Shown here: positions 1 to 7,623 of the stretch, one piece after another
How positions within the stretch are numbered: position 1 is the stretch's first letter
Layout: every line of letters starts with the position of its first letter
NCBI GenBank assembly: GCA_963770485.1
Contig: CAVYPX010000016.1
Span: forward strand, 310,001 to 374,000
Reading direction: 5' to 3'
Source: CAVVEC01 sp963770485
Lineage (GTDB): Bacteria > Acidobacteriota > Terriglobia > Terriglobales > Acidobacteriaceae
Length of the DNA: 64,000 nucleotides
Position numbers and translations under genes: made by a program
Notes under the pieces: generated by a model
Database searches by the model: none
Told to the model about the DNA's origin: nothing
Seen by the model: the letters and a program-made list of their open reading frames with translations, nothing else

Positions 1-406
1 TACGGTCACGCTTAACTGCCGGCCAATGCTGCCTCACGTCCATTGCGGCAACCAGCGCAAGAGGCAGTAAGGCAATTAAGCTCCACAAATAGGCGGTCCG
101 GTTGTTCTGGAGAGCTGGCAGGAACGGCCGCACAGCGAGATAGACGCCAGCGGCCGCCAGAACTGCGAACCGCACAAGAAAGCCGCTCCTTTTCTCGCGG
201 GGCCATTGCGTGATCGCGACTGCCAACAGCGCCAGCCAGTAGAGAAGGCCCTGATGCTGCGCGAACCATGGCATCCACTCATACGGCGGCGCTTTGATTA
301 ATGCAAAGTAAGTGTAGGGCAGGAAAGCCAGCAGGCAATAAATCGAGGTGAGGACCAGGTAGATTCCCCATAGCAGTTTCAATAAGGTAAACAGCCAGGT
401 CCGCAA
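1..406 (-). CDS. Multipass membrane protein, N-terminal part, cut by window edge
   Basis: The open frame runs from a TTG at 406 off the left edge, giving about 135 residues. It starts MRTWLFTLLKLLWGIYLV and is strongly hydrophobic, with about four membrane segments (near residues 5-30, 50-65, 75-95 and 110-125) separated by short charged loops such as WPREKRS. An AGAGG motif lies about ten bases upstream of the TTG. I chose this frame over the longer-looking ATG frames at the same place because only this one reads as a coherent membrane protein. The family is not recognised. Acidobacterial membrane-bound sulfatase-like proteins can begin this way, but the catalytic part would lie outside the window. 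The 200-bp gap to the next gene is a divergent promoter region. Confidence 0.55.
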   Translation of the reverse strand, partial: MRTWLFTLLKLLWGIYLVLTSIYCLLAFLPYTYFALIKAPPYEWMPWFAQHQGLLYWLALLAVAITQWPREKRSGFLVRFAVLAAAGVYLAVRPFLPALQNNRTAYLWSLIALLPLALVAAMDVRQHWPAVKRDR

Positions 407-608
407 GGTTAATGGTCCTCTGAAATCCGGGTTGCCCGGATGCAAGGTGATATTTCGATTGTCGGCTGATCGCGGTCACCCTGCAAGGTACTAGCAGGGT
501 AAGTACCAAGTCCTGGGGTGACGAAAGTACCCTTCTCCGATTACGCCATTGCTGTTAAAAAGAAGCGATCCCCATATTTTTCGGTTTTGAGCCGTTTCAG
601 GAGCGCCT

Positions 609-1235
609 GTGGCAACTTCGGAACAAGGTGTTCAGAGGGTGCAGGAGCGGCAGGCTAGCAGGGCTATGGCGGCGGCCTCCTCTCGTATGTTTCTATTCGC
701 ACGGAATTTTCTCAAGTTCCCTGCCATGCTCGGCTCGGTCATTCCCAGTTCCCGGTTTCTGGTCAATGATGTTTTGTCCCAGGTGGCGTGGGATAAGGCG
801 CAAGTGATCGTGGAGTTCGGTCCCGGCGTCGGCACCATGACGCAGGAAATTCTCAAACGCATGCGCCCTGACGCCATACTGGTGGCGATTGAATTGAATC
901 GTGAGTTCGTCGCCTTTCTGCAAGAGCAAATCCCGGATGCGCGGCTGCACGTGGTGCATGCTTCCGCCGGCAAGGTTCGCGCCGTGCTCGAAGGATTAAA
1001 TCTCGGAAGCGCTGACTACATCGTCTCCGGGATTCCGTACACCAACATGCCGGAAGCGGCGCGGCAGGAGATTCTGCAAGAATCGCGGCAGGCGCTCGCT
1101 CCCGCGGGAGCGCTGCTGATCTACCAGTTCACCCGCACCGTGCTGCCCTATCTGCAATCGAGCTTCGGGTCCGTGCGCCAGGGCTTCCAGTTGCTGAACA
1201 TCTTTCCTGCGCGAATCTTCCACTGCACATTGTAG
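609..1235 (+). CDS. Phospholipid N-methyltransferase-like SAM-dependent methyltransferase
   Basis: This 208-residue protein carries a SAM-binding glycine motif, VEFGPGVGTMTQEIL (about residues 68-82), followed by an acidic strand VAIELNREFV. That pattern is typical of the PmtA/KsgA-related methyltransferases that methylate phosphatidylethanolamine. A SGIPYTNMP motif (about 140-148) matches the substrate-side loop of that family. Start is GTG at 609, backed by AGGAG at 599-603. Length agrees with bacterial PmtA enzymes (about 200 residues). It would act at the inner membrane face. It stands alone, diverging from the partial membrane gene to its left. A ribosomal RNA dimethyltransferase is less likely because the NLPY motif is replaced. 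Substrate is inferred from family only. Confidence 0.75.
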   Translation: MATSEQGVQRVQERQASRAMAAASSRMFLFARNFLKFPAMLGSVIPSSRFLVNDVLSQVAWDKAQVIVEFGPGVGTMTQEILKRMRPDAILVAIELNREFVAFLQEQIPDARLHVVHASAGKVRAVLEGLNLGSADYIVSGIPYTNMPEAARQEILQESRQALAPAGALLIYQFTRTVLPYLQSSFGSVRQGFQLLNIFPARIFHCTL

Positions 1236-1303
1236 CCGTCAATTTTCATCCGCGTGTCGGTGTCTGCTCGGTCCCGTCGTGTGCTAAAGGGGTATTGCGA
1301 TCA

Positions 1304-1354
1304 TGTTCCACGTGGAACATTAGGAGGAAGGCGCGGAGTGTTCCACGTGGAACA
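1304..1354. repeat. Pair of parS-like palindromes, copy 1
   Basis: Two identical 16-bp perfect palindromes TGTTCCACGTGGAACA lie at 1304-1319 and 1339-1354, start-to-start spacing 35 bp. The sequence matches the known ParB-binding centromere site parS (Pseudomonas/mycobacterial form). The intervening bases and about 130 bp downstream (to about 1490) are similar to a second copy at 31509. No parA or parB gene is in the window. The 1236-1597 stretch holds nothing else I can support. Short open frames here only translate the palindrome (FHVEH). Confidence 0.8.
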
Positions 1355-1597
1355 TTCCCACAATGGGAACTGGTTGATTCGATGCGGGTTAGAGAGACGC
1401 AGCGGAGCGTTTCGTGGCGGCTTGAATAGCTACCAAAGTGGACTTGACAACCCCGTGGAAAATGACAACCGGCTCACCGAACGATCCGTTTCGGACCGCA
1501 GGGCGTAAACAAAGCTCCACGCCGCCCGCTTGGCAGCCCAGTGATGCCCCAGGGCGGCTGGGTGCTATCATACGCAAGTTTCTTGGAGGGCAAACCA

Positions 1598-2479
1598 GTG
1601 CCCGGTGCTCGTCTTCGAAGCTTCCGTCTTGGTGATCGAGCTGAACTACTCGTCCAACATCTGTTGGCTGGTCTCGCTTTCACAACGCCCGTGCCACGCC
1701 AGGAAGATATTGGCATTGATTTCATGTGTAGCTTAATAACTGGATACGACAGCACGGATCTTCTGAGAGCTGGCCCATTCTTTTCCGTTCAGGCGAAGAG
1801 CCCCAAACAGGTCGTGATCTACCAGAAGCCCCACGAGCTTGAATGGATCACTAATCAAGAGAATCCACTCTTGCTGTGCGTAGCCGACCGGGACGCCGGT
1901 GCGATGGACGTGTATTCGACTTGGAACCTGCTTTGTGCAGTGCTGAACGGCTGGAAGGGACGGAAACCAGCAACTTGCATTAGACTCTGCCCCGGTACGA
2001 GTTGCAGCGACTGGCGGGGAGTAGAAGACCGGGCGGACGGGTCCCAGGATGTCCTGCTCGGTAAACCCATCGTCCGGATCACACATGACCAAGTGTTTGA
2101 TGAGGCGAAAACGAGGCAAACCGCGGAGGTGATGGGTCAATGGATAAAACTTGACCGCCAAAATATCGTAAATCGCCGCGCCGGGTTAAATTGGGTAGTC
2201 GGACCGATAACATATGAGACAGCCAAACCTCTCGGGCCTCAACTCGGCGTGTCGTTCTACTGGCACCCTCAGAATTTGCCCGAGTGCACCATCAATCTAG
2301 GTCGGTCCGCTACGGCCCTCTGGCGCGTTCTCCACCACGCGGGAATCTCCGCGGTAACCGATGTGACCAAACCACCGTGGCCTGCAGGGCTGCCAACATT
2401 GGGGGAGGTGCTGCGGTGGTACCGCGACGTGGATCCGAGCTTACGGCCCTTCCTCAATGATCTGGACGCAGAGTCCTAA
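1598..2479 (+). CDS. DUF4365-like PD-(D/E)XK nuclease-domain protein
   Basis: The protein is 293 residues from GTG 1598, preceded by GGAGGG at 1585-1590. An in-frame ATG at 1541 would add 19 residues but has no comparable ribosome site. The N-terminal 100 residues show the layout of DUF4365/Mrr-like restriction folds: an early acid in LGDRAELL (E16), IGIDF (D41), and a strand FFSVQAKS giving Q-x-K at 65-67. The following strand LLLCVADRDAGAMDVYSTW also fits that family. The C-terminal 190 residues are not recognised. It stands alone about 240 bp downstream of the parS pair and is followed by a strong hairpin. DNA cleavage in a defence setting is a family-based inference; no methyltransferase or partner gene is adjacent. 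Confidence 0.6.
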   Translation: MPGARLRSFRLGDRAELLVQHLLAGLAFTTPVPRQEDIGIDFMCSLITGYDSTDLLRAGPFFSVQAKSPKQVVIYQKPHELEWITNQENPLLLCVADRDAGAMDVYSTWNLLCAVLNGWKGRKPATCIRLCPGTSCSDWRGVEDRADGSQDVLLGKPIVRITHDQVFDEAKTRQTAEVMGQWIKLDRQNIVNRRAGLNWVVGPITYETAKPLGPQLGVSFYWHPQNLPECTINLGRSATALWRVLHHAGISAVTDVTKPPWPAGLPTLGEVLRWYRDVDPSLRPFLNDLDAES

Positions 2480-2548
2480 AGTCTCCTTAAGCGACCTTTC
2501 ACTCGAATGTAGTTCGGGGGGCTGGCCCAGCCTAAAGGTTTGGAGGTG

Positions 2549-2579
2549 CCCCACCTAAGCCGGTTTTGCTTAGGTGGGG
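2549..2579. terminator. Perfect 12-bp hairpin after the DUF4365-like gene
   Basis: CCCCACCTAAGC (2549-2560) pairs perfectly with GCTTAGGTGGGG (2568-2579) across a 7-base loop. There is no downstream T-run, so it is either a weak terminator or, more likely, a member of the REP-like palindromes seen again near 2802 and 35.8-36.4 kb (all contain GTGCCCCA or its complement). Confidence 0.5.
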
Positions 2580-2580
2580 T

Positions 2581-2690
2581 AGTTCGCCGCGGGTAACCGG
2601 ATTTCGATGCATACAGCGCAGCTCCTCGATCAGCTTCTTCTCCGTCAGACGTTAAAGTCGTAATAGCGATAACCCAGAAATCCCCACCCA
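2581..2690 (-). pseudogene. RAYT (REP-associated tyrosine transposase) C-terminal remnant
   Basis: On the minus strand one frame reads GYRYYDFNV and then, after a one-base shift, LTEKKLIEELRCMHRNPVTR. Together these match the conserved RAYT/IS200-like stretch in which RYYDFNV is followed by a charged helix and a MHRNPVKRGL motif. No start or catalytic HUH region remains. Neighbouring hairpins at 2549-2579 and 2802-2834 are the palindromes these enzymes are associated with. Confidence 0.6.
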
Positions 2691-2801
2691 AGCAAAAGCG
2701 AGGTTGTTACGAAACTACTATGCAGAGAAGTGAGTTGGTGGGCGGGTGGCCCCCCATTTCACAGGTTTTGATCTTGCTGGCATTGCCCAACTGAGGGGTG
2801 C

Positions 2802-2834
2802 CCCATCCTTTCGCGGTTTGTGCGAAAGGGTGGG
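2802..2834. repeat. REP-like palindrome
   Basis: CCCATCCTTTCGC pairs with GCGAAAGGGTGGG around a short loop (one G:T pair). The GGGTGCCCCA lead is shared with the palindromes at 35.8-36.4 kb. Confidence 0.5.
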
Positions 2835-2937
2835 AGGCGGGAATTTCCTGACGCCGCCGCTTCCGATTTAGTGTGAGGATGAAGCGGAGCGGGACAGGGA
2901 CAGATCCCTCGCTCCGCGCCTCCGTGGGACCGACGGT

Positions 2938-3048
2938 ACAAGCAGCCTCGAACACCGCCAGCAAAGAGAGGCTCCGGTTCACGGGCTTAAAGATGTCATA
3001 GCAGATCAGCGTCATGACGGCCATGCCCGCGATCGCTATGTAGCCCCC
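2938..3048 (-). pseudogene. DUF4386 protein remnant
   Basis: The minus-strand frame reads YIAIAGMAVMTLICYDIF followed by KPVNRSLSLLAVFEAAC. The KPVNRSLSLLA string is the hallmark of DUF4386 membrane proteins and resembles KPVNRNLALVA in the intact gene at 6802-7533. Similarity stops abruptly after AAC, and a stop codon lies just upstream of YIAIA, so only about 35 codons survive. It directly abuts the truncated VWFA-type gene at 3036-3272. Confidence 0.6.
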
Positions 3049-3272
3049 CTGCCGTCTTCATAGAGCTGGAAATCCTCTTTGCTCAGCGAGCCTACAGGGC
3101 GGCCGGTCTTTTTCTGCAGTACTTGTACGTCAACCTGGACTAGTTCAACGTCGACGCGGATGACGGGGTTGTCTGGGATGCTCTGTTGTGCTTGAGCTTT
3201 GCCAGACAGAGCAAGTTGCAGGAATGCCGCACAAAGAAGCAGACGAACCGGACATTTCATAGCTGTATTCAT
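3036..3272 (-). pseudogene. Truncated VWFA-related acidobacterial protein (N-terminus only)
   Basis: Only 78 residues remain: a signal peptide (MNTAMKCPVRLLLCAAFLQL, cleavage near AQA) and then RVDVELVQVDVQVL...GRPVGSLSKEDFQLYEDG. That opening is characteristic of the acidobacterial VWFA-related family (TIGR03436 type), whose full proteins run about 300 residues or more. The frame stops within nine bases of LYEDG, exactly where DUF4386 remnant sequence begins, so it looks like a deletion or rearrangement joint. A functional secreted 50-residue peptide cannot be excluded but is unlikely. Confidence 0.7.
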
Positions 3273-3340
3273 ACTCTTAGGTCCTTATGCGAGCGGTTGA
3301 ATCAAGTGCCCATGCGAGTTAGATCGGTTCACGATACGAA

Positions 3341-4534
3341 TCATGGAGCAGTCAGTTTCTGAAGCATCACGACGGCACCACGGTTCTTTGGGTTCAGCTC
3401 AAGGGATTTTCGATAGTTGGCGATGGCCAGCGGCTTGTTGCTGTCGTCCATGTAGGCCTCGCCGAGGCTGTCGTAAACGTTGCTGGACTGCGGATAGGCC
3501 TCGACGTTGAGCTGGAGAATGCGGATAGCTTGCTTGAACTTTTTAGCCCGAATGAGCTCGTAGCCTAAATTGTTGAGTTCGTCTTCATCGAAGTTGTAGG
3601 TGGCGGGTGTGGCGGCCTTGAGGTCGTGGTATTGCTTGGCGGCCGCGTCGATGCCGCTGGAGGCGATGGTCGCCGAAAGAGTTTCCGCAATGGATTTGCG
3701 AGGGTCGTAGGCGGCTTTGAGCTGAGGCACCCATTGAGCCGTGGCGACCGCAAAAAGGCCGGCGCCCATCACAAGGGTCAATACAAAAAGCATGCCTGCC
3801 GTAGCCATGCGCCGAAGCGCGCCGGGACGGTCCTGCGCCCGCAGATAGATTTCGAGAACGGCAAGGGGAACTAGGTATTGGGCGAAAGACATGAAAGTGA
3901 GGAACGGTCCTCGGAACGTCGTCGGGTCGAAACCGAAGGGGCCTTTGAAGATGAGAAACGACAGGAAAAAACCGATCCGGAAAAACCACGATCCACTTAC
4001 CACCAGAAAGAAGCGAAGAGCCCAGCGGCGATGAGTCTTGAAATCGCGAGCCAGCGCATAGCGCAGCGCCATGCCGCCGCAAAGCCAGATCAGGACGGCA
4101 CCCAGAGTAGAAGCCAGGTGTACAGAAAGATCACCAACGCTTCCCCGGAACCAGGTCATGTAAAGGCCGGCGACGCTGAGGGTGACGGCGGTCAGCATGT
4201 AGATACGCCCATTCCAGCGGTGAAAGACTGGAAAGCGGTTGCGGATTTGCGGAACCAACTGAACCGCCCCGGCGAGCATGATGATCACGGCTGAAGCAAC
4301 ATGCAGGACCACGGCGGTATTGCCCATGGAAAAGCCGGGGACGTAACCGTTGGTGAAGTTCCACTTGTGGTAGTCCCCTCGCAGCGCCGTAAGACCGTAG
4401 AACGACGCTACCGTAAACGCGAAGATCAATTGGCCGATGACGGTCACCCCAAACCAAAAACGTGCGGCTGATTTCAAGGCGGAGTCGGCAAGCGAATCCA
4501 GTTCCAACCGGTTAGTCATTACAGCGGTGCTCAT
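3341..4534 (-). CDS. DUF2306 membrane protein with C-terminal TPR domain
   Basis: This 397-residue protein has two parts. Residues about 25-260 hold seven or eight membrane segments with the DUF2306 features HRWNGRIYM and a histidine in the VLHVASAV helix. Residues about 300-395 are soluble and carry tetratricopeptide repeats (VYDSLGEAYMDDSNKPLAIA, then YRKSLELNPKNRGAV). DUF2306 function is unknown; the TPR suggests a protein-docking role on the periplasmic or cytoplasmic face. It is the last gene of the minus-strand GntR/ABC operon, 42 bases after the permease. The DUF2306-TPR fusion is less usual than DUF2306 alone. Confidence 0.75.
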   Translation of the reverse strand: MSTAVMTNRLELDSLADSALKSAARFWFGVTVIGQLIFAFTVASFYGLTALRGDYHKWNFTNGYVPGFSMGNTAVVLHVASAVIIMLAGAVQLVPQIRNRFPVFHRWNGRIYMLTAVTLSVAGLYMTWFRGSVGDLSVHLASTLGAVLIWLCGGMALRYALARDFKTHRRWALRFFLVVSGSWFFRIGFFLSFLIFKGPFGFDPTTFRGPFLTFMSFAQYLVPLAVLEIYLRAQDRPGALRRMATAGMLFVLTLVMGAGLFAVATAQWVPQLKAAYDPRKSIAETLSATIASSGIDAAAKQYHDLKAATPATYNFDEDELNNLGYELIRAKKFKQAIRILQLNVEAYPQSSNVYDSLGEAYMDDSNKPLAIANYRKSLELNPKNRGAVVMLQKLTAP

Positions 4535-4576
4535 GGTTGTTTCTCCTTACCTGTGCGATTGACTGTTCATGGGCTC

Positions 4577-5509
4577 TTACATTGGTCCTTGATAACGGCG
4601 CAGCCGCGCTGCCGCGTATAGAAATGCCGCAGCGAATATCAGCCCGAGCCACAAACCGGGGGTAACCAGGAACATCCCAGGAGTTAGGTGCAGCCCGGGA
4701 TCAAGCGGAAAGTTGCCCTGCATGTTGTTCATGGCCTCCGTGCCGCCGCTCACGCGGGACCGGAGGAAGTCGCAGAAATACGACGTGTGGAAGGCGACCT
4801 TCTCGAAGATGAAGATCCCGAACGGCGGCAAAACCACCCATAGAAATGGGGCGCGGCGGGCCCAGGCCGAGACCAGCAGCAACCAGGCGTAGAGCGGCGC
4901 GTACCACAAGATGTGAACAGTAACGATGTGGTATAGCAACAGGGAACCGACGTGGGGCAGAGCCAACACACGCCAAAGGCTCGCCACACTCAGGCCGCTG
5001 CCCAGCAAAACCAGGCTGCTGAAAAACAGCAGGATCAACTCGGTTATGACTGTGACGGCGCAGGCTACCATTGGCAGAACCAGCAGCGGAATACTCGCCT
5101 TGGCCAGCACCGTGGTGAGATCCGACACCGGCAGCGACTTCCAGAAAAGGATGCTGCGCTCGCGCCGCTCGCCGTAAAGGGCATCGATTGAGTAGAAAAT
5201 ACTGACTAGGAACGCGGCCCCCATGATCAGGCCGGCGGCGATGTCGTAGGGGTGGGCGAGCGCATCTCGCTGCTCTGCCGGGTCGAGCGCCATGGCCGCG
5301 CGCATGGTTTGTGGGAGGTGCGCCATAAAGAACACGGAGCCGAGCAGAATGACCCCGGCAATGGCCAGCGGGGCAAGGTAGATGGAACGGTATTCCCAGA
5401 GCTCGCGGCGGATCGACCAGTACAGCGGGCGAGTTGCCGACATGACCGCGGGCGTGATTCCCTGCGAGCCGACGGGAGACTCGGGCATGGCGTTCGATTG
5501 AATATTCAT
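4577..5509 (-). CDS. ABC-2 type transporter permease
   Basis: The 310-residue protein has a cytoplasmic start, a first membrane segment near residues 45-65, and about six segments in total, ending RLRRYQGPM. The stretch ALYGERRERSILFWKSLPVS is the classic cytoplasmic loop of ABC-2 permeases of the ytr/bcr type. Its ATG overlaps the stop of the ATPase gene (ATGA at 5506-5509), so the two are translationally coupled. Substrate is unknown; YtrA-type operons usually respond to cell-wall stress or antimicrobial peptides. Confidence 0.85.
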   Translation of the reverse strand: MNIQSNAMPESPVGSQGITPAVMSATRPLYWSIRRELWEYRSIYLAPLAIAGVILLGSVFFMAHLPQTMRAAMALDPAEQRDALAHPYDIAAGLIMGAAFLVSIFYSIDALYGERRERSILFWKSLPVSDLTTVLAKASIPLLVLPMVACAVTVITELILLFFSSLVLLGSGLSVASLWRVLALPHVGSLLLYHIVTVHILWYAPLYAWLLLVSAWARRAPFLWVVLPPFGIFIFEKVAFHTSYFCDFLRSRVSGGTEAMNNMQGNFPLDPGLHLTPGMFLVTPGLWLGLIFAAAFLYAAARLRRYQGPM

Positions 5510-6381
5510 TTAGCCACTCCTTTTGCCGGTGCTGCATGATTGCCCATCACCGCAACGAACAACTCGGCGATGCTCGGTGTTCGCACGTCGCCAAACGCCC
5601 CGAGCTGCTGGCTGTCGACATGATCGAACAGCAGGATGCTGCGACCCAGCACATGGCGCTCGTGAATCGGCTTGAGCGCCCGCGCTGCGGCGACACGCTC
5701 GGGATGCACCGTCACTTCCAGATAGCGCGATTCGAATTCTTCCATGCTGCAACTGAGCACGATGCGGCCGTGGTTGATGAACATGAGATCGGTGAGGACG
5801 TGCTGGACGTCCTCTACCTGATGGGTGGTCACGACGATGGTGCGACTGCGATCGAAGTAGTCGTTCAGCAGGGAATCGTAAAACTGCTTGCGATACAGGA
5901 TGTCGAGGCCAAGCGTCGGCTCGTCCAGCACCAGCAATTTCGCGTCAATAGCCATGACCAGAGCGAGGTGCAGCTGGGTCACCATGCCCTTCGACAATTC
6001 CCTGACCTTGCTGGTGTGGCGGATGTCGGTTTTCGCAAGAAAGGCTTCCGCCTTCGCACGATCGAATCGCGGGTGCACCCCGGCCACGTACTCGAGCGCC
6101 TGCGCAACCCGCATCCAGCGCGGCAGCACGGCGACATCGGCAATGAAGCAGACATCACGCATGAGCTGATCGCGCTCGTTCCAGGGGTTGCGTCCCAGCA
6201 CCCTCAGTTCTCCCTGATATGAGATGAGGCCGAGGATCGCGTTGAGCGCGGTGCTCTTGCCGGCACCGTTGGGACCGATGAGTCCGAGAATGCGGCCCTC
6301 TTCGACCCGCAAATTAACGCCGTCCAGCGCGACGGTTGTGCCGAAAACTTTGCGCAGGCCGCGTGCTTCTATGATTGTCAT
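5506..6381 (-). CDS. ABC transporter ATP-binding protein
   Basis: The 291-residue ATPase carries Walker A GPNGAGKST (36-44), a signature-like VRELSKGMVTQ (the usual LSGGQ is degenerate, as in many YtrB-like ATPases), Walker B KLLVLDEPTLGLD and the switch histidine in VVTTHQVEDV. The C-terminal 70 residues form the extension typical of export ATPases. It overlaps the GntR gene upstream (6378-6381) and the permease downstream by four bases each, so the three form one transcript. It energises the permease at 4577-5509. Confidence 0.9.
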   Translation of the reverse strand: MTIIEARGLRKVFGTTVALDGVNLRVEEGRILGLIGPNGAGKSTALNAILGLISYQGELRVLGRNPWNERDQLMRDVCFIADVAVLPRWMRVAQALEYVAGVHPRFDRAKAEAFLAKTDIRHTSKVRELSKGMVTQLHLALVMAIDAKLLVLDEPTLGLDILYRKQFYDSLLNDYFDRSRTIVVTTHQVEDVQHVLTDLMFINHGRIVLSCSMEEFESRYLEVTVHPERVAAARALKPIHERHVLGRSILLFDHVDSQQLGAFGDVRTPSIAELFVAVMGNHAAPAKGVAK

Positions 6382-6776
6382 GGCTTCGGCTCCTCCTCTT
6401 CATCATTCGGCGATCGGTGGGTTGCGGCAGCATCCAGCAGTTCTTCCGCCGTCAGGCCGAGCCGCTGAATGGTGGCCGAGACCCTGGGCCATTCTTCCGC
6501 GAGAAACTTCTGGCGTTCGCCCTGCAGCAGCAGATTGCGCGCGCCGGTATTGATGAACATGCCCCGACCTCGCTTACTCTCGACCAGTTGCTCGTCAACC
6601 AGTTGTTGATAGCCCTTCAGGACCGTGAGCGGATTGACTCGATATTCCGCCGCGACATTACGCACGGAAGGCAGTGGATCGCCTTCTTTCAGTACACCGT
6701 CGAGTATCATCGCGACGATGCGGTCGCGAAGCTGGCGGTAAATCGGCTGACTGTCGTTCCACTCACGATCCATCAT
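6378..6776 (-). CDS. GntR-family regulator, YtrA subfamily
   Basis: The 132-residue protein has a winged-helix GntR DNA-binding domain (residues about 10-78: PIYRQLRDRIVAMILDG, then the LPSVRNVAAEYRVNPLTVLKGYQQL recognition region, and KRGRGMFI wing). It has only a short C-terminal helix instead of an effector-binding domain, which defines the YtrA subfamily. Such proteins repress their own ABC-transporter operon, which fits its place directly ahead of, and overlapping, the ATPase gene. No operator could be assigned with certainty. Confidence 0.88.
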   Translation of the reverse strand: MMDREWNDSQPIYRQLRDRIVAMILDGVLKEGDPLPSVRNVAAEYRVNPLTVLKGYQQLVDEQLVESKRGRGMFINTGARNLLLQGERQKFLAEEWPRVSATIQRLGLTAEELLDAAATHRSPNDEEEEPKP

Positions 6777-6801
6777 GGGTTCCAGTTCACATCGCCCGTG
6801 C

Positions 6802-7533
6802 TCATTGGCTTACTTTTTCGACCTCAGTGATCTCAGACGGCCTTAATCCCTTAAGTAGAAGCCAAAAACCCAGTACCATTTCGAAGATAACCATAGGCAC
6901 GTCGAACCAGGACGCGTTAACCGCCGCGTCGAAGTGGGGGAAAACGATGAAAGCGAAAGCACAGATTACGCACCATGCAGACGAGATCACGCCGAAGGCA
7001 GCCAATGCTCTGGGGATATACCTTGACTTGCACCACAGGTAGCTGCAAATCGTAGAGGCCAATCCCCAGAACGGCAGGCCAACGTAGTACGCGTCGTAGC
7101 TCGTGGCAATGTGCAGTCTCGCCAAGGTCTGCAATTGATCTGCCTTGAAGACTGGCAGGTAAGCAGCGTCACCCAGGAGCCGCAGAGCGCCAAGCGTGTT
7201 GAGCGCGGTAACACACCACATCAAGGCTAATAACAGCCTGCAGAATGCCGCAACCAAGGCAAGGTTCCGATTCACTGGCTTAAGGATCACGTAGAGCGCT
7301 GCGAGCAGTACCACGAGGCTCACAACATAGATCAGATTGCAGGCGAGGTTGATACGAAACAGAGTTTCGTGTGCCATGATGTTCCGGGCGGTTTCTGCAG
7401 CATTGCCTGGGACGATGAGACGAAAGTTGATGCCATAGTTCGCAAGGACCACGATCGCCATCGCGAACAGGAAAGTGAATCCCGCGACTCTAGCGGCTTT
7501 GCGTTGTGACTCGTCGATAGCGCTGTTTATCAT
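6802..7533 (-). CDS. DUF4386 family membrane protein
   Basis: The protein is 243 residues with six or seven membrane segments. It contains the DUF4386 hallmarks: an N-terminal RKAARVAGFTFLFA, LKPVNRNLALVAAF in the middle and a late CVICAFAFIVFPHF. Start is taken at ATG 7533 because AGGAGG (7541-7546) sits seven bases upstream; a second ATG at 7539 is too close. Function is unknown. It lies 25 bases ahead of the GntR gene and probably heads the operon running to 3341. A dead relative lies at 2938-3048. Confidence 0.75.
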   Translation of the reverse strand: MINSAIDESQRKAARVAGFTFLFAMAIVVLANYGINFRLIVPGNAAETARNIMAHETLFRINLACNLIYVVSLVVLLAALYVILKPVNRNLALVAAFCRLLLALMWCVTALNTLGALRLLGDAAYLPVFKADQLQTLARLHIATSYDAYYVGLPFWGLASTICSYLWCKSRYIPRALAAFGVISSAWCVICAFAFIVFPHFDAAVNASWFDVPMVIFEMVLGFWLLLKGLRPSEITEVEKVSQ

Positions 7534-7623
7534 GGTCATTTCCTCCTGACCCAGATCGTGCTTACGAGAGAGGCGCGAGTGATCGACCACTGCGCCTCCT
7601 CGGATTCTTCGCGACCCATGGCG

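Noticed and set aside
1254..1508. Small protein gene containing FHVEH
   Set aside because: The residues simply translate the TTCCACGTGGAA palindromes; there is no ribosome site or domain.
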